64,000 nt of DNA from Frigoribacterium sp. CFBP 13712 (GTDB lineage: Bacteria > Actinomycetota > Actinomycetes > Actinomycetales > Microbacteriaceae): contig NZ_JACYVH010000003.1 in the NCBI RefSeq assembly GCF_014842255.1, forward strand, positions 329,223 to 393,222, written 5' to 3'. The notes beneath the pieces were generated by a model, which saw nothing but the letters and a program-made list of their open reading frames with translations, was not told the origin of the DNA and made no database searches. The position numbers and the translations under genes are program-made. Positions 8,012 through 23,487 of this stretch are shown here, piece after piece; positions within the stretch are counted from its first letter, which is position 1, and every line of letters starts with the position of its first letter.

Positions 8012-8082
8012 TTGCCTCTTCGGCAACAGACGTTGCCCCGCAGGTCATCGACCGGCACCCTGGAGTCAGGAGGTCATCGACC
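8012..8082 (+). promoter_or_regulatory. Putative operator and leader of the oxidoreductase-methyltransferase gene
   Basis: Three related half-sites in a row: TTGCC (8012-8016), GGCAAC (8022-8027) and GTTGCC (8032-8037). The last two form a perfect 6-bp inverted repeat with a 4-base spacer. Downstream, AGGTCATCGACC occurs twice (8042-8053 and 8071-8082). An AGGAGG ribosome-binding site at 8068-8073 overlaps the second copy and serves the ATG at 8083. No regulator gene is adjacent. Confidence 0.5.
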
Positions 8083-14950
<6,868 letters not shown>

Positions 14951-14954
<4 letters not shown>

Positions 14955-16288
14955 GCGCCGGCCTTGCGGATCGACAGGCCCTTGTTCTTCATGACCGTGA
15001 TGATGTCCTTCTCGGCCTGCACCACCGCGTCGACGAGGGTCCCGCCGGAGGCCTTGCCACGGAATCCGTCGCTGAGGATGTTGAACGACTGCTGCGTCAC
15101 GGGCCACCAGCTCCAGTCCTGGTTCTGACTCGACTCCTTCGTGGCGGGCACGAACACCTCCTGGTTGTAGTTCTGACCGCTGAAGAACTCGCTCGGCTTC
15201 TCGCGCAGGTCCCCGACCACGTCGACGGCGGGCGACCAGCCGATGCCGCAGAACTCGATCAGCGCGTTGACGCCCTCGGGGGTCGTGGTCATCCAGACGG
15301 CGAAGTCGAGCGCCTCCTGCGGGTGCCGGCTGTTGGCGAGGATCGCCGCCGTCGACCCGCCGAGGAACGACGACGCGTAGCCGTCCTCCCAGGTCGGCAG
15401 GGGCGCGGCGCGCCACTTGCCCGAGGCGCCGCTGACGCCCTCGATGAGCGCGTCGCCCCACGAGCCCGTCGCGACCGACGCGATCTTCCCGTCGGCGGCG
15501 GCCGAGAACCAGGCGGGCGTGTACGCGCCGTAGGCCGTCGTGACGATCCCGTCGTCGATCGCCTGGTCGAAGAACGCCGCGACCTTCATCGTCGCCTCGT
15601 CGGTCATGTCGATGACCCACCCGTCGTCCTCCGCGCGGAACCACGAGGCGCCGGCCTGGGTGGCGTAGGCGGCGAACGGCGACGCGTCGGCGAGCGGGAA
15701 CGAGTCCATCAGCACGCCCGCGCCCTTCAGCTCGGCGCCCACGGCGGCCCAGTCGCTCCACGTGGCGGGCACGGACGCGCCGACCTGGTCGAAGACGGCC
15801 GGCTGGTAGAACATGCCCATCGGGCCGCTGTCCTGCGGCACCGCGTAGACGCCGCCCGTGTAGCTGACCTGGTTCCAGAGCGTGGGGTCGTAGAGCTCGC
15901 GATACTGGTCGATCCCGTAGCGCGAGAGGTCGACGACGCCGTTGGCCAGCAGGAACTCGGGCAGCGACCGCAGCTCGACCTGGGCGATGTCGGGGCCGGC
16001 GCCCGCCGCCAGCGCCGAGTACAGCTTCTGGTAGCCGCCGGCGTTGCCACCCGGGATGAACACGGTCTCGACCTGGACGCGGTCCTGGCTGCGGTTGTAG
16101 AGGTCGGTCACCTGGTCGAGGCCCTTGAGCCAGGCCCAGTACTCGAGGCGGACGCGGCCGTCGGCCGGCGGGATGGTCGGCAGGCTGTTGACCGAGGTCG
16201 TGCCGGGTGTCGCGCACCCGGCCAGGATCGCGGCAGCGCCGGCGCTCAGGCCGAAGCCGAGCAGTTGACGTCGACTGAGGGGGCTCAT
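14951..16288 (-). CDS. Extracellular sugar-binding lipoprotein
   Basis: A 445-residue family 1 solute-binding protein, the first gene of the sugar operon. It has an N-terminal SRRQLLGFG stretch with twin arginines and a lipobox 'ILAGC' at about residue 25, so it is probably exported folded and lipid-anchored on the outer face of the membrane. The mature part shows 'RLEYWAWLKGLDQVTDLYN', 'GGYQKLYSALAAGAGPDIAQVE' and 'GPMGMFYQPAVFDQVGASVPATW', typical of CUT1 receptors. It should deliver a beta-galactoside or related oligosaccharide to the two permeases. Its expression is probably repressed by the divergent TetR protein through the palindrome at 16335-16352. Confidence 0.9.
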
Positions 16289-16334
16289 CGTGACTCACTT
16301 CATCGTGGACGGGACCCGCCGAACCTAACACAAT

Positions 16335-16352
16335 TCCGAGTGCTCACTCGGA
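16335..16352. promoter_or_regulatory. TetR-type operator between the sugar operon and its regulator
   Basis: Perfect 8-bp inverted repeat TCCGAGTG-CT-CACTCGGA; extending outward by three A/T positions keeps symmetry with one mismatch. It sits 46 bp from the binding-protein start and 41 bp from the TetR start, where it could control both directions. Confidence 0.7.
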
Positions 16353-16380
16353 TTTGAGCCGAGGAGGCGCGGGTCGGCCG

Positions 16381-16386
16381 TAGAGT
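16381..16386 (+). promoter_or_regulatory. -10 box of leaderless TetR promoter
   Basis: TAGAGT then six bases and ATG at 16393. It follows a full copy of the dispersed 17-mer (16359-16375), which sits where a -35 region would lie. Confidence 0.6.
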
Positions 16387-16392
16387 CCCCTC

Positions 16393-17052
16393 ATGACCGC
16401 AGACACCACCGCCGCCCACCCGGAGCCCGCCGCCCGGCACGACGCGCCGGTCGCCCGCGGCCCGCGGGGCCCGCGCGGCCCGTACGCGAAGTCGTCCGAG
16501 CGCCGGGCCGCGATCGTGGACGCCGCCTTCGAGGTGTTCTCGACCCGCGGCTACCGCGGCGGCTCGCTGCAGGAGGTCGCGGATCGCGTGGGCGTCAGCC
16601 AGACCGGCCTGCTGCACTACTTCCCCTCGAAGCGCGATCTGCTGCGGGCCGTGCTCGAGCGACGGGACTCGATGGCGAGCGGCGCCGTGCGCGACGGGAC
16701 CACCGACGGCGACTTCATCGAGGGGGTGCTGCGACAGGCACGGCACAACGAGACGGTGCCGGGTCTGATCGCGCTGTACGCGGTGCTGGCCGGAGAGGCC
16801 GCCACGGAGGACGCACCCGTGCGCGGCTACGTGGCGACGCGCTTCGAGGGGTTGCGGGCCGAGTACACGGCCGGGTTCCGCGACCTCGAGTCGCAGGGGC
16901 GCCTCCGTCCGGGGGTGGACCCCGCCCGGGCCGCGTCCGGGCTCGTGGCGCTCTGGGACGGCATCCAGCTGCAGTGGCTGATCGACCCGTCGAGCGTCGA
17001 CGTCGAGCAGCAGCTGCGCGACCACCTCGGGTCGCTGGTGCTGCCCGGCTGA
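16393..17052 (+). CDS. TetR/AcrR family transcriptional regulator
   Basis: A 219-residue repressor. After a 30-residue Pro/Arg-rich tail ('GPRGPRGPYAKSS'), residues 38-85 form the helix-turn-helix: 'AAIVDAAFEVFSTRGYRGGSLQEVADRVG' and the recognition helix 'SQTGLLHYFPSKRDLL'. The remaining helices are the effector-binding and dimer domain. It is divergent from the sugar-binding/permease/beta-galactosidase operon and very probably represses it, since the only strong palindrome between them fits a TetR operator. The inducer would then be a sugar or sugar derivative, unusual for TetR but seen in Microbacteriaceae glycosidase loci. Confidence 0.85.
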   Translation: MTADTTAAHPEPAARHDAPVARGPRGPRGPYAKSSERRAAIVDAAFEVFSTRGYRGGSLQEVADRVGVSQTGLLHYFPSKRDLLRAVLERRDSMASGAVRDGTTDGDFIEGVLRQARHNETVPGLIALYAVLAGEAATEDAPVRGYVATRFEGLRAEYTAGFRDLESQGRLRPGVDPARAASGLVALWDGIQLQWLIDPSSVDVEQQLRDHLGSLVLPG

Positions 17053-17077
17053 GCTGCGCCGCGCCTCCTCGGCGCCG

Positions 17078-17530
17078 CTACTTCGAGCGGGTGAGCTGCG
17101 AACGGAGCGCCGCACGGTCGCGCCACGCGCCCGTGGACCAGAGCGCGAGGAGGACGAGGAGGGGCTGGCCGATCAGGCGGACGGCCCGCTTCGTGTCGGT
17201 GTCGAGGCCGAACGCGTCGGTGTGCGTCACGAGCTGCGAGATGTTGCCGGGGAAGATCGCGATGAAGAACGCCGCGACGGCCCAGCCGACGGCGACGCGC
17301 TTCTTGCCGAGCACCAGCAGCGCCCCGCCGAGCGTGATCTCGACGACGCCCGAGGCGAGCACCACGGCGTCGTCGTCGAAGGGCAGCCACTCGGGCACCT
17401 GCGCCTGGAAGTCGTCGCGGGCGAAGGTGAGGTGGCTGACGCCGGCGAGGACGAGGATGCCGCCGAGGGCCAGACGCCCGATGACGCGGGGGACGGACGT
17501 GGGGCGCGGGCGCGTGGTTCGACGTGACAT
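17078..17530 (-). CDS. DoxX-family membrane protein
   Basis: A 150-residue protein with four predicted membrane segments: 'VIGRLALGGILVLAGVSHLTF', 'AVVLASGVVEITLGGALLVLG', 'VAVGWAVAAFFIAIFPGNISQLV' and 'RAVRLIGQPLLVLLALWSTG'. This is the DoxX/DoxD-like pattern; relatives have been linked to quinone or thiol-related redox chemistry in the membrane, without a firm role. The N-terminus is basic (MSRRTTRPRP). It is convergent with the TetR gene across a 25-bp gap made mostly of one copy of the dispersed motif, and divergent from a second DoxX gene. Confidence 0.7.
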   Translation of the reverse strand: MSRRTTRPRPTSVPRVIGRLALGGILVLAGVSHLTFARDDFQAQVPEWLPFDDDAVVLASGVVEITLGGALLVLGKKRVAVGWAVAAFFIAIFPGNISQLVTHTDAFGLDTDTKRAVRLIGQPLLVLLALWSTGAWRDRAALRSQLTRSK

Positions 17531-17650
17531 CCCGTCAGTCTGCTCCTCCCCCGGTGCGTCGTCGACCCGTGTCGCTGCACGTCCGTGCAGGTCGGACCGT
17601 GGGCGTCGTGTCTGCGGACCGGTGCCAGGGTCGTCGGGTAGAAGAGACGG

Positions 17651-18148
17651 ATGAGCCTCGCATCCACACTCCTCCGCACGACGATCGGCGGCCTCTTCGT
17701 GGGCCACGGACTCCAGAAGCTGACGGGCGCCTTCGACGGCCCCGGGCTCGAGGGCACCGAGCAGATGATGGCGGGGACGGGCATGCACCCGGCCGCCCGC
17801 ACCGCACGACTCGTCGCCGTCGCCGAGACCGCCGGCGGCGCCGCGCTGGCCCTCGGCGCCGCGACCCCGCTCGCCGCCGCGACGGTCGTCGCCACCATGG
17901 TCACCGCCGTCCGCAAGGTGCACGGGTCGAAGGGCCCGTGGAACACCGAGGGCGGCTTCGAGTACAACGCCGTCCTGATCGCCGCGGCCGCCGCCGTCGC
18001 CGCGGGCCCCGGCGGGCCCTCGATCGACCAGGCCTTCGGCAAGAAGACCTGGGGCACCGGCGGCACGCTGTTCGCCCTCGTCGCCGGCACGATCGGCTCG
18101 TTCGTGGTCGTCGAGCTCGGCCGCCGCGCCGCGCCGAAGGACGCCTGA
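17651..18148 (+). CDS. DoxX-family membrane protein
   Basis: A 165-residue DoxX-type protein. The family start 'LRTTIGGLFVGHGLQKLTG' is clear, followed by 'GGAALALGAATPLAAATVVATMVTA', a conserved 'KGPWNTEGGFEYNAVLIAAAAA' and a last membrane segment 'TLFALVAGTIGSFVVVEL'. Four membrane helices are predicted. The function is unknown; DoxX proteins may act in membrane redox or detoxification. It sits head-to-head with another DoxX gene 120 bp away. The ATG at 17651 has a weak TAGAAG six bases before it, a possible leaderless promoter. A CAGCAC microsatellite starts just after its stop. Confidence 0.75.
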   Translation: MSLASTLLRTTIGGLFVGHGLQKLTGAFDGPGLEGTEQMMAGTGMHPAARTARLVAVAETAGGAALALGAATPLAAATVVATMVTAVRKVHGSKGPWNTEGGFEYNAVLIAAAAAVAAGPGGPSIDQAFGKKTWGTGGTLFALVAGTIGSFVVVELGRRAAPKDA

Positions 18149-18493
18149 CCCGCAGCACCCGCACCGCCTGCACCAGCACCAGCACCAGCACCAGCACCAG
18201 CACCAGCACGAGCTGAACCGCTTGTGCAAATCGCGACCGTCCGGGCGCGACACGCCGCTCATCTTCACGTGAGCACGGCGTGTCGCGGCCGACAGGTCGG
18301 GTTCGGCACGCAGAAGCGACGCCCGCCGGTCGGGTTCGGCACGCCGAAGCGACGCCGCAGGTCGCCATCCGCCCAGAGCAGCCCGAGAACTCCCGGCCCG
18401 GTGATCCCTCCCCAGACGGCCCTGCCAAGGAGGCGCGGTGCAGGCACCCGACGAGGGCCCGGCACTGTCGGTGGCGTCTGACAGCATGACGGC
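18149..18493. other. Intergenic region with microsatellite, palindrome and direct repeat
   Basis: A 345-bp gap with no credible gene. It holds a CAGCAC/ACCAGC hexanucleotide run (about 18163-18213), a palindrome with 12-bp perfect arms (18246-18257 / 18276-18287, arm CGCGACACGCCG), two direct copies of GGTCGGGTTCGGCACGC followed by GAAGCGACG (about 18295-18323 and 18331-18357), and one copy of the GGAGGCGCGG core (18429-18438). Confidence 0.7.
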
Positions 18494-20617
18494 ATGACTT
18501 CGACGAGCACCACGACCGACATCGACGCCGAGGCCCTCGACCTGCTCAGGGCTCTGACGGGTCGCGACGACGCGGTTTTCCACGACGGTCAGCTCGAGGC
18601 CATCCGCGCCCTCGTGGCCGACCGGCGCCGCGCTCTCGTCGTGCAGCGCACGGGGTGGGGCAAGTCGGCGGTCTACTTCATCGCGACGCTGCTGCTCCGT
18701 CGTCGCGGCACCGGGCCGACGCTGCTCGTCTCGCCCCTCCTCGCCCTGATGCGCGACCAGGTCGCGGCCGCCGCGCGGGCAGGTGTCAGGGCCGTCGCCG
18801 TGAACTCCGCCAATGCGCACGAGTGGTCCGACGTGCAGCAGCAGCTCGTCGACGACGAGATCGACGTGCTGCTCGTCTCGCCCGAGCGCCTCAACAACCC
18901 GAGGTTCCGAGACGAGCAGCTGCCCGTGCTGATCGCCCGACTCGGCATGCTCGTCGTCGACGAGGCGCACTGCATCTCCGACTGGGGCCACGACTTCCGG
19001 CCCGACTACCGCCGTCTCGCCGAGCTCATCCGCACGCTGCCGAACGGCGTCCCCGTCCTCGCGACCACCGCGACCGCCAACGCCCGGGTCGTCGCCGACG
19101 TGGCCGAGCAGCTGGCGGTGGGGCCGGGCGACGACGTGCTGACCATCCGCGGGTCGCTGGCGCGCGCCTCCCTGCGGCTGGGGGTGCTGCAGCTGCCCAC
19201 CTCGCGCGACCGGCTCGGCTGGCTGCTCAGCCACCTCGCCGACCTTCCGGGGAGCGGCATCATCTACACGCTGACCATCTCGGCCGCCGACGACACCGCG
19301 CGGCTGCTGCGCGAGGCCGGCCACGACGTCCGCTCGTACTCGGGGCGCACCGACCCCGAAGAGCGCGAGCAGCTCGAGCAGCGGCTGAAAGACAACGACC
19401 TCAAGGCCCTCGTCGCGACCAGCGCCCTCGGCATGGGGTTCGACAAGCCCGACCTCGGTTTCGTCATCCACCTCGGGGCGCCCTCGTCGCCCGTGGCGTA
19501 CTACCAGCAGATCGGTCGAGCCGGTCGGGCCACCGACAACGCCGACGTCCTTCTGCTGCCCGGCAGCGAAGACGCCGAGATCTGGCAGTACTTCGCCACG
19601 GCCTCGATGCCGTCCGAGGCCAGGGCCTCCGCCGTGCTGGCCGAGTTGACCGACACCCCGCTGTCGACCCCCGCGCTGGAGGCACGGGTCGACATCAAAC
19701 GCACCCCCCTCGAGCTGATGCTCAAGGTGCTCGACGTCGACGGGGCCGTCCGGCGGGTCCAGGGCGGGTGGGTGAGCACCGGGCAGCCCTGGGTGTACGA
19801 CGCCGAGCGCTACGACCGCATCGCGACCGCCCGCGTGGCCGAGCAGCAGTCGATGCTCGACTACCAGCACGCCACCACCTGCCGCATGCAGATGCTGCAG
19901 ACCGATCTCGACGATCCCGACGCCAAGCCGTGCGGGCGCTGCGACGTCTGCGCCGGCGCCTGGTACCCGACCGACATCAGCGGTGAGGCCGCCACCTCGG
20001 CCACGTCGTCGCTCGACCGGGTCGGCGTCGAGATCGAGCCCCGCGCGCAGTGGCCCACGGGCGCCGACCGCGCCGGGGTGCCCGTCAAGGGCAAGCTCCC
20101 CGAGGGCGAGCGCGTCGAGCAGGGCCGGGCCCTCGCACGGCTGACCGACCTGGGCTGGGGCACGACGCTGCGCGAGGTCTTCGCACCGTCGACCCCCGAC
20201 GCCCCCCTGTCGAAGAACCTGCTCGACGGCGTCGTGCGCGTGCTGCGCGAATGGCCCTGGGCCGAACGACCCGTCGGCGTGGTGGCCATGCCGTCGGCGT
20301 CGCGACCGCTGCTCGTCGGCTCGCTCGCCGAGGCCATCAGCACCGTCGGGCGACTCCCCCTGCTCGGGGCGCTCACTCCCACCCGTCCGTCCGCGGGGCG
20401 GGGCCAGGGGGGCAACAGCGTCTACCGACTCGCCGACGTCTGGCAGTCGTTCGAGGTCGGCCCCGAGCTGGCCGCCGCCCTGGCCGGCGTGCAGGGCCCG
20501 GTGCTGCTCGTCGACGACCTCGTCGACAGCCGCTGGACGCTCACCGTCGCCGGTCGCGAGCTGCGCCGAGCAGGGGCACCCGCCGTGCTGCCCTTCGGAC
20601 TAGCGATCGTCGGCTGA
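18494..20617 (+). CDS. recQ: RecQ-family ATP-dependent DNA helicase with phosphoribosyltransferase-like tail
   Basis: A 707-residue SF2 helicase. Walker A is 'RTGWGKS' with Lys57, motif II and RecQ-specific loop are 'VVDEAHCISDWGHDFRPDYR', motif VI is 'QQIGRAGRATD'. A zinc cluster follows: Cys in 'TTCRMQM' and 'KPCGRCDVC'. No HRDC domain is present. The last 180 residues instead resemble a phosphoribosyltransferase fold, ending in a PRPP-loop-like 'PVLLVDDLVDSRWTLTVAG'. This layout recurs in actinobacterial RecQ homologues; what the tail binds is unknown. It should unwind 3'-5' during recombination repair. The start codon at 18494 has no good ribosome-binding site; an ATG at 18485 is out of frame. 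Confidence 0.85.
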   Translation: MTSTSTTTDIDAEALDLLRALTGRDDAVFHDGQLEAIRALVADRRRALVVQRTGWGKSAVYFIATLLLRRRGTGPTLLVSPLLALMRDQVAAAARAGVRAVAVNSANAHEWSDVQQQLVDDEIDVLLVSPERLNNPRFRDEQLPVLIARLGMLVVDEAHCISDWGHDFRPDYRRLAELIRTLPNGVPVLATTATANARVVADVAEQLAVGPGDDVLTIRGSLARASLRLGVLQLPTSRDRLGWLLSHLADLPGSGIIYTLTISAADDTARLLREAGHDVRSYSGRTDPEEREQLEQRLKDNDLKALVATSALGMGFDKPDLGFVIHLGAPSSPVAYYQQIGRAGRATDNADVLLLPGSEDAEIWQYFATASMPSEARASAVLAELTDTPLSTPALEARVDIKRTPLELMLKVLDVDGAVRRVQGGWVSTGQPWVYDAERYDRIATARVAEQQSMLDYQHATTCRMQMLQTDLDDPDAKPCGRCDVCAGAWYPTDISGEAATSATSSLDRVGVEIEPRAQWPTGADRAGVPVKGKLPEGERVEQGRALARLTDLGWGTTLREVFAPSTPDAPLSKNLLDGVVRVLREWPWAERPVGVVAMPSASRPLLVGSLAEAISTVGRLPLLGALTPTRPSAGRGQGGNSVYRLADVWQSFEVGPELAAALAGVQGPVLLVDDLVDSRWTLTVAGRELRRAGAPAVLPFGLAIVG

Positions 20618-20714
20618 CCACCGGGCCGCCGAGGTCGCCCGCCGACGGCACGAGGGACGGGCGGCCTGCGACCACGGGAGACCCCGTCACCGCCCCCGCG
20701 TCACCGCCCCCGCA

Positions 20715-22367
20715 TCAGCGCCCGAAGCGCATGCCGTCCCGCGTCAGCGAGCTGAACCGCATGGCCCAGACGTCACGCGGGTAGTTCTGGTGCATCCGCC
20801 ACGGAGCACGCCCACCCTGGCGGGGCAGCAGATGCTCACCCCGCGCGACGTACCCGCTCGACAGATCGATCAGCGGCATCGTCCGTCCGGCGCGTCGGGG
20901 CGCCGTCGGCACCGCCCACCGCAGACCCCGGCGGTCCAAGTACCGCAGCAGCCGCGACAGGTACCGGCCGACCAGGTCGATCTTCAGCGTCCACGACGCG
21001 TTCGTGTACCCGATCGCGAACGCGAAGTTCGGCACGTCCGCCAGCATGAACCCCTTGTACGTCAGCTTGGTCGCCGGGTCGACCACCGCCCCGTCCACCG
21101 ACAGGCGCATGCCGCCGAACAGCAGCAGATTCAGCCCCGTCGCGGTGACGACGACGTCCGCGGGCACGACCCGCGCCTCCTGCCCGTCACGCCCCTCGAC
21201 CGCCACGCCCTCGGGCACGAACCGCTCGACGCCGTCGGTCACGATCGACGCCGACCCCGACCGCAGCGCACGGAACAGCGCGCCGTCCGGGGTGATGCAC
21301 AGACGCTGATCCCACGGGTCGTAGCTCGGCTGGAAGTGCCGGTCGACGTCGAAGCCCTCGGGCAGACGACGCTCGACGCCCGACCGGAGGAACGCCTTCA
21401 TCCGCTCCGGCGATCTCCTGCTCGCCTGGTAGCTCAGCAGCGCCATGCCGACGCTCCGCCACCGGACGAGCCGATCGTCGACCGATCGCGGCAGCAGTCG
21501 CCGCCAGGGCCGCGGTCGCTTCCGCTCCGACGGCAGCGACAGCACGTACGTCGGCGAGCGCTGCAGCATCGTCACGTGCTCGGCCTGCTCGGCGAGCGCC
21601 GGCACGAGCGTGATCGCGGTCGCGCCCGACCCGATCACGACGACCCGTCTGCCGGTCACGTCGAGGTCGGCGGGCCAGTGCTGCGGGTGCACGAGGGTGC
21701 CGGCGAAGTCCTGCTGACCGGTGAAGGTCGGCGTGTAGCCCTCGTCGTAGCGGTAGTACCCCGAGCAGGCGACGAGCACGCCGCAGGTCACCGTGAGGCG
21801 GCGGGCGCCGACGGGCCGGTCGGCGGAACCGGCGGAACCGTCCGAACCGTCCGAACCGTCCGCGGCTCCCCCGGCTCCCCCGGCTCCCCCAGAGGGAGGC
21901 GCGGCGACGTCGATCTCGACCGTCCAGCGGGCGTCGGCGGACGACCAGTCGGCGGCCACGACCCGGTGCCCGTAGCGCACCCGCTCGGCGACCCGGGTCT
22001 CGTCGGCGGTGTCGCGCACGTAGTCGCGGATGGCCGCGCCCGGGGCGATCGAGCGACGGTCGCGCCACGGGCGGTCCGCGTAGCCGAGGGTGAACATGTC
22101 GCTGTCGGAGCGTACGCCGGGGTAGCGGAACAGATCCCAGGTGCCGCCCATCGCCTGGCGGGCCTCGACCACGGCGAGGGTGCGTCGCGGGAAGTCGCGC
22201 AGCAAACGCGCGGCCATGCCCACGCCCGACAGCCCAGCGCCGACCACGAGCACGTCGACGTGCCCGGGCAGCGGCTCACCCGACGACCGTCTATCGCGTG
22301 ACCGCTCCCCGTGCAGCGTCTCACCCGACGGCACGCCCCCCGAGGAGGCGCGGTTCGAGCCGGTCAC
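20715..22367 (-). CDS. Flavin-containing monooxygenase (Baeyer-Villiger/FMO type)
   Basis: A 550-residue class B flavoprotein monooxygenase. FAD site 'DVLVVGAGLSGVGMAARL' near residue 40, 'GTWDLFRYPGVRSDSDM' in the usual place, NADPH site 'RRVVVIGSGATAITLVPAL', and the FMO-type 'VTATGLNLLLFGG'. It should oxygenate a ketone, amine or sulfur compound with NADPH and O2. An unusual Gly/Ala/Asp/Ser linker (about residues 158-185), made of two kinds of in-frame micro-repeats, interrupts the domain. Motif copies encode 'NRASSG' at the N-terminus and 'QEARV' near residue 395. The GTG start overlaps the alcohol dehydrogenase stop by four bases, so both act in one operon. Confidence 0.85.
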   Translation of the reverse strand: MTGSNRASSGGVPSGETLHGERSRDRRSSGEPLPGHVDVLVVGAGLSGVGMAARLLRDFPRRTLAVVEARQAMGGTWDLFRYPGVRSDSDMFTLGYADRPWRDRRSIAPGAAIRDYVRDTADETRVAERVRYGHRVVAADWSSADARWTVEIDVAAPPSGGAGGAGGAADGSDGSDGSAGSADRPVGARRLTVTCGVLVACSGYYRYDEGYTPTFTGQQDFAGTLVHPQHWPADLDVTGRRVVVIGSGATAITLVPALAEQAEHVTMLQRSPTYVLSLPSERKRPRPWRRLLPRSVDDRLVRWRSVGMALLSYQASRRSPERMKAFLRSGVERRLPEGFDVDRHFQPSYDPWDQRLCITPDGALFRALRSGSASIVTDGVERFVPEGVAVEGRDGQEARVVPADVVVTATGLNLLLFGGMRLSVDGAVVDPATKLTYKGFMLADVPNFAFAIGYTNASWTLKIDLVGRYLSRLLRYLDRRGLRWAVPTAPRRAGRTMPLIDLSSGYVARGEHLLPRQGGRAPWRMHQNYPRDVWAMRFSSLTRDGMRFGR

Positions 22368-23365
22368 GGGACCAGCACGATCCGGATCGGGTCACCCTCT
22401 TTGCGCTCCAGCATCGCGACGGCACGGGCCGCCTCGGCGAGGGGGACGGTGGCGCTGACGGACCGCGAGAAGTCGAGGCGGCCCTGCCCGGCGAGGGCGA
22501 CGAGCGTCGTGACGTCGGCGGGCTCCGACCCGTAGTGGCCGAGCACCTGCTGCTGCAGGTAGCTGAACTTGGTGCCGTCGGCGATCGTGATGGGCTTGTC
22601 GGTCAGACCCACGAGGGTGAGTCGGCCGCGGTAGCCGAGGCAGGCGATGGCCTGCTCGCGGACGGCCGGCACCCCGGCGAAGTCGAAGGCGCGTGCGAGA
22701 CCGGCGCCGCGCGTGGCCTGCCCGAGCTGCTGCGCGAAGTCGGGGGCGGCGGGGTCGAGGGCGAGGTCGGCGCCGAAGGCCAGGGCCCGCTCCCGCGCCT
22801 GCGGCAGCGGGTCGACGGCGATGATCGGGGCGGCTCCGATGAGGGCGAGCAGCTGCACGGCGTGGGCGCCGAGTCCGCCGACGCCCCAGACTCCGACGGC
22901 GGTACCGGGCTTCGTGTCGGCCGTGGTGGTGAGCGCGGCCCATGGAGTCGAGACGGCGTCGGGGATGAAGCAGGCCTGCTCGAACGGGAGGCCGTCGGGG
23001 ATGGGGACGACCGTGTCGGCCCGGGCGACCGCGTACTCGGCCCAGCCGCCGTCGTAGTCGACGCCGCGGGTGAGGACCCGCCCGTCGTCCTCCTGGCCGG
23101 CCTGCAGCAGGACGCGATCGCCGACCGCGAGGTGCGCGACCCCGTCGCCGACCTGGTCGATCGTCCCCGCGACCTCGTGACCGAGGGTGACGGTGTCGCC
23201 CGGCAGGTGGAGCGGTGTCAGCGACCCCTGGATGAGGTGGACGTCCGACAGGCAGACGCCGGCGGCGGCGACGGCGATGCGGACCTCTCCGGGGCCGGCG
23301 TCGGGGGTGGGCACCTCGACGACCTCGAACTGGCGGGTGGTGACGGTCAGGCGTCCGGCGAGCAT
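22364..23365 (-). CDS. Zinc-type alcohol dehydrogenase-like protein (MDR)
   Basis: A 333-residue medium-chain dehydrogenase. The catalytic-zinc region shows 'GVCLSDVHLIQG' and 'LGHEVAGTI' (Cys and His-Glu ligands). The nucleotide-binding loop is 'VGVWGVGGLGAHAVQLLA', followed by an acidic 'IAVDP' suggesting NAD(H). The four-cysteine structural zinc lobe is absent. It is the promoter-proximal gene of a pair with the flavin monooxygenase, overlapping it by four bases; together they could oxidise an alcohol to a ketone and then insert oxygen, which is an inference from the pairing. The start at 23365 follows GGGAAG at good spacing; ATG 23377 is an alternative. Confidence 0.8.
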   Translation of the reverse strand: MLAGRLTVTTRQFEVVEVPTPDAGPGEVRIAVAAAGVCLSDVHLIQGSLTPLHLPGDTVTLGHEVAGTIDQVGDGVAHLAVGDRVLLQAGQEDDGRVLTRGVDYDGGWAEYAVARADTVVPIPDGLPFEQACFIPDAVSTPWAALTTTADTKPGTAVGVWGVGGLGAHAVQLLALIGAAPIIAVDPLPQARERALAFGADLALDPAAPDFAQQLGQATRGAGLARAFDFAGVPAVREQAIACLGYRGRLTLVGLTDKPITIADGTKFSYLQQQVLGHYGSEPADVTTLVALAGQGRLDFSRSVSATVPLAEAARAVAMLERKEGDPIRIVLVP

Positions 23366-23450
23366 GGTTCTTCCCATCTGGGGGCGGCACGCTCTCGGTC
23401 GTCGGTGACCGCGGGCTCGCACCGCGCCTCCTCGGCGACGGTACGCCCGC

Positions 23451-23483
23451 TCCCGTGGCCGTGCCCCACGCACGGCCACGGGA
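23451..23483 (-). terminator. Hairpin terminator after the dicarboxylate symporter gene
   Basis: Perfect 13-bp arms (TCCCGTGGCCGTG at 23451-23463 and its complement at 23471-23483) with a 7-base loop, starting five bases beyond the symporter stop codon. There is no U-tract, so termination efficiency is uncertain. Confidence 0.65.
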
Positions 23484-23487
23484 GGTC

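Noticed and set aside
18163-18213. Cys/Trp repeat protein read from the CAGCAC microsatellite on the minus strand
   Set aside because: The frame is only open because of the repeat; it has no start signal, and it runs on into sequence antisense to the helicase gene on one side and the DoxX gene on the other.
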